This document shows positions 7,052 through 14,362 of a stretch of 41,559 nt of DNA, piece after piece. How positions within the stretch are numbered: the first letter of the stretch is position 1; every line of letters begins with the position of its first letter. Under the pieces are notes generated by a model. That model made no database searches, was not told where the DNA came from, and was given only the letters and a program-made list of their open reading frames with translations. Source of the stretch: Spirochaetaceae bacterium UBA6089 (lineage in GTDB: Bacteria > Spirochaetota > Spirochaetia > Treponematales > Rectinemataceae); contig DIXD01000040.1 of the NCBI GenBank assembly GCA_002435985.1, forward strand, positions 314-41,872, written 5' to 3'. A program made the translations under genes and the position numbers.

Positions 7052-8689
7052 TTGAAGTATCGAGTGAATTCCGCGCGTCTTTTTTGTGAAGTGAGCATAA
7101 CAATTGTAGCGTTGTACGGACGGAGGGTGCTTCGCGCGCTCAGGCGCTATGCTTCGCCAATCTGTCTGACCGCCCTCGGGCTCTGGATTGGGCTCGCCTA
7201 TGGGGGAGGCGGGGCCATGCAGCTAGCCTTCGCGGTGCTCGTTGGCGCCTTTGTGGTGAGCTGGACAGGGCTGCGGGCAGCGAGGGAGCGCGAACGCATC
7301 CTTCTCTGTGCGCTCTGTGTGGGGTTTGCCCTCAGTTCGGGCGTGTTTCGGTTTCAGGCCCAGCAGTGTGCGCTTGGAGGCGTGCTGGCGTCCCTAGAGA
7401 ACGAAAAGAGTACGTGCGGTCTGTCCATCGATGTCGTCGAGGGCAGGCTCGACATCGACTCTCAGACCACGGCGAGGAAGAATCGAAGACTCGAGCTCAG
7501 GGTGAGGGCGCTGGAATTGGTTGGTCCGGGGCTCCGGATACGCTGCGAGTGGAAACGACCCGTGTTTACCCTTCTTGTGTTCTCCGAGACTGGACCGAGG
7601 CTCTTCGCCGGGACAGAGATCAGGGCCGAGTCGCTGCGCGGCGGGGATTTTATCTGGGTCGATGCGCGCGACATCCGACAACTGGAAGAGGCTTGGCTCG
7701 TTGCGCGACTGCGGGCGCTGCTCGCGGGCCACTTTGCCCAGGGCATCTCCATGGCGGCCGGCAGGGCCGGTTCTCTTGCCCAGGCCTTGCTTCTCGGTGT
7801 CAGGGATGAGCTCGACACTGAATTTAAGAGCCTTTTTCAGGAGGCAGGATGCGCCCACCTGCTTTCGCTCTCCGGCCAGCATCTCTCGATCATTTGCGCT
7901 CTCGTAGCGCTCGTCGGGCGCCGCATCGAACACAAAGAGAAGAGGGTCCGACGGATATCGCTCGGCTTTGCGTGGCTCTTCGTGTGGCTGGCCGGCCCGG
8001 GGCCCTCCCTTTTGAGGTCGGTATTCATGCTCAGCGCAGCCGAGGCAGGCAGGATGCTCGACAGGCCGCAGTCTTCTTTCGCCGTTCTCTCGTACGCCTC
8101 TGTGCTGCTCGCACTGTGTGCGCCGTCTTCGGTCGATTCTCTTTCGAGCGTCTACTCATTCAGTGCCATGGCGGGGCTCATGCTGTTTTCGTCCAGATTT
8201 GCCGGTTTTTTGAAGCCGTATCTGCCGGGTTCGGTGGCACAGGCTTTCTCCGCCTCGCTCGCGGCTCTCTGCGGCACCGCCATGGTGTCTGTGCTCACGT
8301 TCGGGACACTCATCCCCGCGAGCATTCTCTCCGGAACAGCCGCGGCGCCCGTCATGCTCGCGTTTATGTGGATCGCGCTCGGCGGTGGGCTCCTCGCGGT
8401 TTTCGTGCCCATGATCGGGTATGTCACGGCACCGGCGCTCGAGTTTTTACAGGCTGTCCTCACCTCGATTCTTACATTCGGTGCGTCCCTGCCCGCCATA
8501 CATCTGGGAGCGAATGCGGCATGGCGTGTGGCCGCCTGTGTACTCATTGTTTTGATTGTCGCCCTCATGTATGCTGTTCCATGGTTGCGATGGCGGAAGG
8601 CGCGCCGGACGATCGAGGACCTGAGAGCCCGCAATCTGCGCCTGCGGTCGAGGGCCGAATGTCTGCTGTTCGAAGTGCAGGAAGAATAG
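7052..8689 (+). CDS. ComEC/Rec2-family membrane protein without metallo-beta-lactamase domain
   Basis: Related to ComEC, the inner-membrane channel for single-stranded DNA in natural transformation. After N-terminal membrane segments there is a DUF4131/OB-fold-like soluble region (about residues 110-220). The competence domain follows, with the diagnostic ALLLGVRDEL, FQEAGCAHLLSLSGQHLSI and GPGPSLLRSVFM motifs and several membrane helices. The protein ends after about 545 residues with a basic cytoplasmic tail, so the C-terminal metallo-beta-lactamase-like domain of full-length (700-800 residue) ComEC is absent. The start is uncertain: TTG 7052, GTG 7064 and GTG 7092 are all in frame and none has a good ribosome-binding site. 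ksgA follows after 18 bp. Confidence 0.82.
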   Translation: MKYRVNSARLFCEVSITIVALYGRRVLRALRRYASPICLTALGLWIGLAYGGGGAMQLAFAVLVGAFVVSWTGLRAARERERILLCALCVGFALSSGVFRFQAQQCALGGVLASLENEKSTCGLSIDVVEGRLDIDSQTTARKNRRLELRVRALELVGPGLRIRCEWKRPVFTLLVFSETGPRLFAGTEIRAESLRGGDFIWVDARDIRQLEEAWLVARLRALLAGHFAQGISMAAGRAGSLAQALLLGVRDELDTEFKSLFQEAGCAHLLSLSGQHLSIICALVALVGRRIEHKEKRVRRISLGFAWLFVWLAGPGPSLLRSVFMLSAAEAGRMLDRPQSSFAVLSYASVLLALCAPSSVDSLSSVYSFSAMAGLMLFSSRFAGFLKPYLPGSVAQAFSASLAALCGTAMVSVLTFGTLIPASILSGTAAAPVMLAFMWIALGGGLLAVFVPMIGYVTAPALEFLQAVLTSILTFGASLPAIHLGANAAWRVAACVLIVLIVALMYAVPWLRWRKARRTIEDLRARNLRLRSRAECLLFEVQEE

Positions 8690-8707
8690 ATTCCCAAAGA
8701 GAGGTGT

Positions 8708-9598
8708 ATGGTTCCTATGGGGAAAAGTGCGTTGGATTATGATTCCCCCGCTTCCATTCGCGCTTTTCTCGAGGACAACAAGCTCGCGATGAGTCGGCGT
8801 TTCGGCCAGAATTTCCTTGTCGATCGGCGAATGCGCGAGCGGATCATTCAGGCCCTCGACGTGGAAGCGGGTATGCGCGTATGGGAAATCGGGCCAGGCC
8901 TCGGCGCGATGACTGAGCTCATTCTGGAAAAGGGTGCGCTCCTCACTGCCTTCGAGATCGATTATGGCTTTGTGCGGCTCCTCGAAAGGCTTTTTTCCGG
9001 GTATGACGATTTTTCGATCGTAGAAGGTGACATGCAAAAGACATGGCGCACCCAGACGGCTCAGCCCGACCGCATCTTCGGGAACCTGCCCTACAATGTC
9101 GCCTTCGACATCATCACGGATCTCCTCAAGGGAGGTTGCGTTCCGCCGCGCATGGTGTTCACGCTTCAGAAGGAAGCCGCGAGGCGTATGACGGCCAGGC
9201 CAGGCAGCAAAGACTATTCTGCATTCAGTGTTCTCTGTGCATCCGTGTGCGACATGCGCATCCTCTTCGATATCGGGGCGAGCGCCTTCTGGCCTCAGCC
9301 GCGGGTGACGAGCTCTGTGGTTCAGATTGTGCCGAAAGACGAGCCCGTGCCCCTGGATCGGCGCAGGGACTTTTTCGATTTTGTGCGGGCAGCCTTTTCC
9401 TCGCGGCGCAAGACGCTGCGCAATGCGCTGTATCTCTGGGCCCGCACGGCGCTTCCTTCTCTGGAAGAAGGCGAATTCGAGACCCTTTTGCAAAAGAGCC
9501 TCGAGCAGGCCGGCTTCGGCGTCGATATTCGCGCGGAAGTGCTCGATCCGGAGGAACTGTTTCTGCTGTACCGCACATTGATGCTTGCTGAAGAATGA
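8708..9598 (+). CDS. rsmA: 16S rRNA (adenine1518/1519-N6)-dimethyltransferase KsgA/RsmA
   Basis: Dimethylates two adjacent adenines in the helix 45 loop of 16S rRNA, a late small-subunit maturation step. The family-typical opening is present (RRFGQNFLVD), then motif I (VWEIGPGLGAMTELILEKG), the acidic motif II (FEIDYGFV), and the catalytic NLPYN motif (FGNLPYNVAFDIITDLL). The C-terminal domain includes FFDFVRAAFSSRRKTLRNAL. At 296 residues it is of normal length. A GAGAGG ribosome-binding site at 8699-8704 lies 3 bases before ATG 8708 and 12 before the in-frame ATG 8717, so the exact start is ambiguous. It sits between the ComEC-like gene and bactofilin, probably cotranscribed. Confidence 0.94.
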   Translation: MVPMGKSALDYDSPASIRAFLEDNKLAMSRRFGQNFLVDRRMRERIIQALDVEAGMRVWEIGPGLGAMTELILEKGALLTAFEIDYGFVRLLERLFSGYDDFSIVEGDMQKTWRTQTAQPDRIFGNLPYNVAFDIITDLLKGGCVPPRMVFTLQKEAARRMTARPGSKDYSAFSVLCASVCDMRILFDIGASAFWPQPRVTSSVVQIVPKDEPVPLDRRRDFFDFVRAAFSSRRKTLRNALYLWARTALPSLEEGEFETLLQKSLEQAGFGVDIRAEVLDPEELFLLYRTLMLAEE

Positions 9599-9622
9599 CG
9601 ATTTCTTTATCATGTACTCTTA

Positions 9623-9976
9623 ATGGAAGAAGAAGTTAAACTGAGTGTCGTCGATGAGGAGGAAGTCGATACGGTGCTCGGCTCGGAGATCGAATTCGAG
9701 GGTGATGTCGAATCGTCGAAATCACTCATGATCAAGGGAAAAATCAGCGGCAGCATACGCTGCGGTGCCGAACTCTATATAACTGAACAGGCAGAAGTCC
9801 ACGCCAATATCCACGCCGCCACCGTCGTGATCAGGGGCAAGGTGTATGGCGACATCTCTGCCGATTCTCTCATAGCGGTCCTCGATTGGGGGCATGTCGA
9901 AGGGAATCTCACTGCGCCGGACATCTATCTTTCGCCGGATTGCTTTTTCAAAGGGACGACGGTTTTCACATCATGA
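9623..9976 (+). CDS. Bactofilin (polymer-forming cytoskeletal protein)
   Basis: A 117-residue protein that is almost entirely the bactofilin beta-helix: GSEIEFEGDVESSKSLMIKG, KISGSIRCGAELYI, VHANIHAATVVIRGKVYGDI, then a NLTAPDIYLSP repeat. Bactofilins self-assemble without nucleotide into filaments on the inner membrane and in curved or helical bacteria scaffold wall-remodelling enzymes. This fits a spirochaete with two transglycosylases nearby, though the link is inferred. The charged N-terminal tail (EEEVKLSVVDEEEVD) is short. The stop overlaps the start of the TPR gene (ATGA), indicating translational coupling. Confidence 0.9.
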   Translation: MEEEVKLSVVDEEEVDTVLGSEIEFEGDVESSKSLMIKGKISGSIRCGAELYITEQAEVHANIHAATVVIRGKVYGDISADSLIAVLDWGHVEGNLTAPDIYLSPDCFFKGTTVFTS

Positions 9977-10650
9977 TGCACAGATCATCGGAGGTCGCCC
10001 GGATTGTGGTGTTGGGCGCGCTGCTGTGGATAGCCGCGTTTTGGGTATCGACCCAGACTGCGTTTGCGGCGGTCAATGTTCCTTCCGGAATGACGGGCTC
10101 GGACATCCTGCGCATGAGCCAGGAAGGCAGGCACAGCGAAGTTGCCCTGATCGCCCCCGAAATACTCAAAAAAAACCCCCAGGACCTCGATGCGTACATA
10201 GGCTACGCCTGGAGTCTCAACGCGCTCGAGGAGTACCAGAAAGCCAAAGAAATCGCGCAGGCCGGGTATGCGAAGTTCAAAGACCCAAGGCTCGCCCAAG
10301 CACTCGGCGAGGCTCTCTATTATCTCGGCGAAAACGAAGCCGCCCTCGCCAATTTTCAGGAATACTTGGCGAAGCTCCCCGAAGGAAGCAAGGCAGCCGT
10401 CACATTCTACCTCTGCGGCGAACTTTTCGTCCGGATGGGAAAGTTCAACCATGCGGACATCGCGTTCAGCACGGCGCTGCAGTATGCCCCCAACAACGCC
10501 CGGTGGTGGGCACGCCTCGGCTGGGTGAGGGAGAAGATTGCGCGCTATCTTCCTGCGCTCAAGGCATACGAGCAGGCGGTCAACCTCAACCCCAACCTCC
10601 AGGATGCGCTCAGCGGAAAGACGCGCATGCTCGCCAAAATTCAAGACTGA
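9973..10650 (+). CDS. Exported tetratricopeptide-repeat protein
   Basis: About 225 residues. An N-terminal hydrophobic signal or anchor (VVLGALLWIAAFWVSTQTAFA) is followed by five or so TPR-like helix pairs, for example DAYIGYAWSLNALEEYQKAKEIAQ and WWARLGWVREKIARYLPALKAYEQAVNLNP. TPRs mediate protein-protein contacts, here in the periplasm or at the membrane. ATG 9973 overlaps the bactofilin stop by four bases, so the two proteins are probably made in linked amounts and may act together in envelope organisation. mtaB begins 19 bp after the stop. The partner is unknown. Confidence 0.82.
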   Translation: MMHRSSEVARIVVLGALLWIAAFWVSTQTAFAAVNVPSGMTGSDILRMSQEGRHSEVALIAPEILKKNPQDLDAYIGYAWSLNALEEYQKAKEIAQAGYAKFKDPRLAQALGEALYYLGENEAALANFQEYLAKLPEGSKAAVTFYLCGELFVRMGKFNHADIAFSTALQYAPNNARWWARLGWVREKIARYLPALKAYEQAVNLNPNLQDALSGKTRMLAKIQD

Positions 10651-10669
10651 TGCGGGAGCGTTTACTCGT

Positions 10670-12025
10670 ATGACACGCCTGCGCGTCGCCTTTCAGACCT
10701 TGGGCTGCAAGCTCAACCAGCTCGAGACCGAATCCGTGGCGGATACCTTTCTCGACGTGGGAGCGGAGCTTGTGCCTTCTCACGCTCCCGCCGATCTCTA
10801 TGTGGTGAACACCTGCACCGTCACTTCCAAGGCCGAGCAGAAGGCGCGGCATGACATTCGGGCGGCACTCGCCAGAGATCCCCACGCAATCGTGGTGGCG
10901 ACAGGCTGCTACGCCCAGATGGAACCCGCTGCGCTTGCCGCCCTTGGCGAGAGGGTCGTCGTCATCTCCGGAGACCTAAAGGCGAGTCTGCTCTCGCTTG
11001 CCCGGTGGCTGTCGGACAACTGGCAGGGCCATGGGGACCTGTTCCATGCCGTGCTCGAATGGCAGGCAGCGCTTCGGGGCGATGTATCCTCGCTGGATCG
11101 ATTCGCCTTCCATCCCGAACATTTTGCGATGCATTCCAGACCGGCCCTCAAAATTCAAGAAGGTTGCAACAATCGCTGCAGCTTCTGTCGGGTCTGTTTT
11201 GCTCGCGGACCCTCGGTTTCACTGCCTGCTCGGGAAGCCCTGGCGCGGGTACGCAGGCTCGAAGAGGCCGGCAAGGCCGAGGTCGTGCTCACGGGCATCA
11301 ACCTCGCCCAGTACCGCAGCGACGGCTTCGATTTTCCTGGGCTCCTCTCGTTTTTGACAAAGGAGACGGCTTCCATTAAATTCCGCATTTCCAGCTTTGA
11401 GCCTGAGCGCATCGATGACGCCTTTCTTGCAGCCTTTGCCAACCCGCGCGTGAGGCCCCACCTGCACCTCTCCGTGCAGTCGGGCTGTACGGACACCCTC
11501 CGCCGCATGGCTCGTCCCTATGGAGCCGAAGAGGTGCGCCGTGCTGTACAGGCACTGCGCGCGGTCCGCGACGACCCCTTCCTTGCGGCAGATATCATCG
11601 CGGGATTTCCCGGCGAGACCGACGCCGAGTTCGAGACCACCATCGACTTGCTGTCCGAACTCGAGTTTGCATGGATTCATGCCTTTCCCTTCAGTCCGAG
11701 GCCCGGCACGCGCGCCGCCACCATGCTGCCCCATGTCCCCGAGCGCGTCGCCGGAACACGTGTCGAGCGTCTCCTTGCGCTGGCCGCCTGCGGCAAGGCT
11801 GCCTATATCGGGCGCTGGCTCGGCCGCGAAGTCGAGATGGTCGTCGAACGCGCATCTTCGGGCACCCCGAGAGTGATTGGTACGACCGAAAATTACCTCA
11901 AGGCAGAACTTATCGGGAATAGGAATGGCGATCTTCTCCCCGGTAGGGCCGTCAACATTGTGCTTCAGGGTGCCTCGAAGAGCGGGGACGTCGAAATGAC
12001 GGCACGCCCGGCAGATCGCGCTTAA
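10670..12025 (+). CDS. mtaB: tRNA t6A37 methylthiotransferase (MtaB-type radical SAM)
   Basis: Adds a methylthio group to t6A37, giving ms2t6A in ANN-decoding tRNAs. The N-terminal UPF0004 domain carries TLGCKLNQLE, NTCTVTSKAEQKAR and TGCYAQ, whose cysteines hold the auxiliary Fe-S cluster. The radical-SAM CxxxCxxC motif is in EGCNNRCSFCRV, followed by ARGPSVS. Conserved LTGINLAQY, LHLSVQSG, ADIIAGFPGET and FPFSPRPGT motifs follow, with a C-terminal TRAM-like region. The RVxxARGPSVS context and the CKLNQ N-terminus favour MtaB over MiaB or RimO. ATG 10670 has a GGGAG upstream. Its substrate base is the product of the pathway begun by sua5 in this window. Confidence 0.87.
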   Translation: MTRLRVAFQTLGCKLNQLETESVADTFLDVGAELVPSHAPADLYVVNTCTVTSKAEQKARHDIRAALARDPHAIVVATGCYAQMEPAALAALGERVVVISGDLKASLLSLARWLSDNWQGHGDLFHAVLEWQAALRGDVSSLDRFAFHPEHFAMHSRPALKIQEGCNNRCSFCRVCFARGPSVSLPAREALARVRRLEEAGKAEVVLTGINLAQYRSDGFDFPGLLSFLTKETASIKFRISSFEPERIDDAFLAAFANPRVRPHLHLSVQSGCTDTLRRMARPYGAEEVRRAVQALRAVRDDPFLAADIIAGFPGETDAEFETTIDLLSELEFAWIHAFPFSPRPGTRAATMLPHVPERVAGTRVERLLALAACGKAAYIGRWLGREVEMVVERASSGTPRVIGTTENYLKAELIGNRNGDLLPGRAVNIVLQGASKSGDVEMTARPADRA

Positions 12026-12060
12026 AACAGCACAAAATGCCGAAATATTCAAAATTTTCT

Positions 12061-12088
12061 TTGATTTTTGCCGATCCTGTACTATAAT
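12061..12088 (+). promoter_or_regulatory. Sigma70-type promoter of the lipoprotein/barrel operon
   Basis: -35 TTGATT (12061-12066) and -10 TATAAT (12083-12088) are separated by 16 bp, giving a transcript start near 12095 and a leader of about 40 bases. The -10 hexamer is perfect. Confidence 0.75.
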
Positions 12089-12101
12089 CATTATTGTACA
12101 G
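12077..12101. promoter_or_regulatory. 25-bp palindromic operator, Fur/PerR-like, over the -10 box
   Basis: CTGTAC (12077-12082) and GTACAG (12096-12101) flank the core TATAATCATTATT. The whole 25 bp is an inverted repeat with one mismatched pair around a single central base. The core matches the TTATAAT-N-ATTATAA 7-1-7 box of Fur-family metal or peroxide regulators at 13 of 15 positions. It covers the -10 element and the start region, where a bound repressor would block initiation. The regulator identity is inferred. Confidence 0.6.
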
Positions 12102-12134
12102 TGATTTTTTTCGATAGAAACAAGGAGGATTCCT

Positions 12135-12992
12135 ATGCAAAGAAGATATGGCGCATACGCGGCGCTGTTGGCAATTTTCGTATTGCTCTTCAGCGGCTGC
12201 GATGCTTTGATCAGTAATGCTTTCAAAGAGGCCAATCTCGGGCAGCCGAATCTGGAGGAGCTCCGGCAGGAGCTCCTGGAAACTCTTGAGAGCGCGGATG
12301 CTGCCACGCTTCTTATTGAGGACTCGGACATTTCTACTGGTGATGTGGATGAATTATTCATCGAGACTGTCATCAGCGATGAAGCGACAATGGATGACGT
12401 GCTCGCGACGCTGCAGGAGACTGTCGACGATCCAACTGCCGCGCCAAGCGATGTGCAGGCTGCGCAGGCGCTCATTCTTAATATTGAACTCGCTGCTTCC
12501 GGCGCCGATGAGATCTTAGATAATGTCAACACATCAATAGGGGAGGCTATACCGGAGGAAGGTCAAGAAGTCGACTACGCGGCCCTCATCGACGTCCTTC
12601 TGCCAGACACTGACAACCTGGCCGATATCATCGACGATCTCGGTACTTTGACGTCCGACTACGACGCTCTTGCCGATAGTATCGAAGAGAATGGCAACAC
12701 ACTCGATCAAAGTGTGGTTGCGGACGCTGCCCTGTCTGCGCTGCTCTCGGTGGTCGTCAGCAATTCCGACCCCGCCGGCACGTATACTTCAGTAGGAGCC
12801 GCCGCTGCCGCCCTCGTTGCGGATATCCAGGAGAATAGCGGCGATCCTAGCTACTCACCCACTATTGAAGATTATTTCCAGTCGGGACCGGATCTGGATG
12901 CCCTGACGGTCGAGGGTACGACGCTCTATACGCTCTTTACCGCGGCAGGTATGGGTGATTTGCTCGAACAGTTGAGCGGCGGCGACAGTTGA
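12135..12992 (+). CDS. Acidic lipoprotein of unknown function
   Basis: A 285-residue protein with a lipoprotein signal peptide ending in the lipobox LFSGC (Cys about residue 23). The mature part is strongly acidic, rich in Asp, Glu, Ala and Leu, and probably helical, with no cysteine after the lipobox. I recognise no domain. Translation signals are excellent: AAGGAGG six bases or so before ATG 12135, behind a near-consensus promoter with a palindromic operator. A FadL/UPF0164-like barrel gene follows after 28 bp, suggesting a lipoprotein-barrel pair at the outer membrane, possibly for metal or small hydrophobic solute handling given the Fur-like box. That role is speculative. Confidence 0.78.
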   Translation: MQRRYGAYAALLAIFVLLFSGCDALISNAFKEANLGQPNLEELRQELLETLESADAATLLIEDSDISTGDVDELFIETVISDEATMDDVLATLQETVDDPTAAPSDVQAAQALILNIELAASGADEILDNVNTSIGEAIPEEGQEVDYAALIDVLLPDTDNLADIIDDLGTLTSDYDALADSIEENGNTLDQSVVADAALSALLSVVVSNSDPAGTYTSVGAAAAALVADIQENSGDPSYSPTIEDYFQSGPDLDALTVEGTTLYTLFTAAGMGDLLEQLSGGDS

Positions 12993-13020
12993 GAAGGCCT
13001 GGAATGAAAGGAGCAAGAAA

Positions 13021-14196
13021 ATGAAACGAAAAGCGATACTAGTCATATTGTTGATAGCGACCCTCGCGGCTGCCTCGGCGCAGGTGGACCCGATTACATT
13101 TTCCGCGATCATGCCGAAGGATGCGCGCTCCATGGGTATGGGCGGGGCCTTCCGCGTATTCAGTCAGGGGTACTCGAGCTTCTTCGGAAACCCGGCGGGA
13201 TTCGCGGGGACAACGAGCTCGCTCACGCTTGCGGACATCAGTGCCTGGGCATATTTGGCTCCCACCTCTGAGAATGTGGGACGAGTACAGCAGATAATCG
13301 AAGGAACTGCCGATTCGGAAATCCCTGGCTGGGCCGGCGACTGGATCGTCAGCAACCATGGTCTAGGTGCCGGCGCCTCGATGGGGGGCGGCTGGGTCGG
13401 CAAGAAGGGCGTTGCCGTGGGCGTTACCCTCGTAACCGACGAAGTTGTTTCCGGCGACTCCCTCCTCGGTTCGAAGCTGGTCAGCGCTACCCAAGCGAAT
13501 GCCGTCATAGGGTTTGCATATCCCTTCGACATTGGGCCTGTGTGGGTCAAGGCAGGAGCAGACGGCCGCGTGTTCTACCGCATGCAGTCTGACCCGACCG
13601 CGGGATGGCCCTTCAGCACTATCCTCAACGATTACCTCCAGAATGAAAGTGTGGATTACTCTACCCTCAAATTGTACGGCGGCTACGGTTTTGCGGCCGA
13701 TGCGGGGCTCGTCTTCGGCATCGGGCCTGTCATGCTCGGGTTTACCGCCCGCGATTTCGGTCTGGAATTTAAGGTCGGCTCTTTTAATGCGCAGAATCTC
13801 ATCGACAACAACATCAGTGCCCTGCCGCTGTCCGGCACGACGACCGCCACCCTCACGCCGAGCTACACCGCAGGCTTGGGCCTGCGATTCTTTGAGAATT
13901 CGAAGATCGAGCCAAGCGTGTACGCCGAGGTGGATGATCCCATCGCGCTGTTCAGCAGCAGCGATATTCTTGCAGATCTCTTCACTTCCCTGCACGCTGG
14001 CGCGCAGATCCGCCTCTTGAATTTCCTCAACATCCGCGGGGGCCTCAACAAAGGATGGTACAGCCTTGGTGCGGGCCTTGACCTCTCATTCCTGGAGATC
14101 GATGCCGCCTTCTTCACCGAAGAGCTGGGAGCCTATCCCGGGGATAAGGGGAGAAGCGGTATCTCCGTCCAAGCTGCGATCCGCTTAGGCAGATAG
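13021..14196 (+). CDS. FadL/UPF0164-like outer-membrane beta-barrel protein
   Basis: A signal peptide (ILVILLIATLAAASAQ) precedes MPKDARSMGMGGAFRVFSQ and FFGNPAGFAG. This opening is shared by FadL/PorV-type barrels and the UPF0164 paralogues of Treponema pallidum. The remainder is alternating aromatic/glycine beta strands as expected for an outer-membrane barrel of about 14 strands (391 residues). FadL relatives take up hydrophobic compounds such as fatty acids; spirochaetes often cannot make these, so uptake is a plausible role. A GGAGC ribosome-binding site lies 7-8 bases before ATG 13021. It is cotranscribed with the lipoprotein gene. The C-terminus ends in ..AIRLGR rather than the usual aromatic residue. 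Confidence 0.78.
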   Translation: MKRKAILVILLIATLAAASAQVDPITFSAIMPKDARSMGMGGAFRVFSQGYSSFFGNPAGFAGTTSSLTLADISAWAYLAPTSENVGRVQQIIEGTADSEIPGWAGDWIVSNHGLGAGASMGGGWVGKKGVAVGVTLVTDEVVSGDSLLGSKLVSATQANAVIGFAYPFDIGPVWVKAGADGRVFYRMQSDPTAGWPFSTILNDYLQNESVDYSTLKLYGGYGFAADAGLVFGIGPVMLGFTARDFGLEFKVGSFNAQNLIDNNISALPLSGTTTATLTPSYTAGLGLRFFENSKIEPSVYAEVDDPIALFSSSDILADLFTSLHAGAQIRLLNFLNIRGGLNKGWYSLGAGLDLSFLEIDAAFFTEELGAYPGDKGRSGISVQAAIRLGR

Positions 14197-14248
14197 CAAG
14201 CAGGTGCAAGGTGCCCCCCTTCAGCGGGGCGCACGAATATAAGGTACG

Positions 14249-14284
14249 AAGGCCGCCGACGTCGTGCGCGTCGGCGGCCTTTTT
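14249..14284 (+). terminator. Rho-independent terminator after the first barrel gene
   Basis: A 12-bp stem (AAGGCCGCCGAC at 14249-14260 with its complement at 14270-14281) closes a 9-base loop and runs into a TTTTT tract. It ends the lipoprotein/barrel operon. Confidence 0.92.
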
Positions 14285-14362
14285 GCAACTTTGTGCGAAT
14301 ATTGTGGGGCATTGTTTCCGATACAGTAGTTATTGAACATATCGTACATACGGAGGATTTTC

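Noticed and set aside
8447..9613. 388-codon minus-strand frame opposite ksgA
   Set aside because: It is antisense to a fully conserved KsgA, has no recognisable domain, and its composition is that of a shadow frame in GC-rich DNA.
11219..12532. 437-codon minus-strand frame across mtaB and the lipoprotein gene
   Set aside because: It spans the promoter region and two well-supported opposite-strand genes and has no family features.
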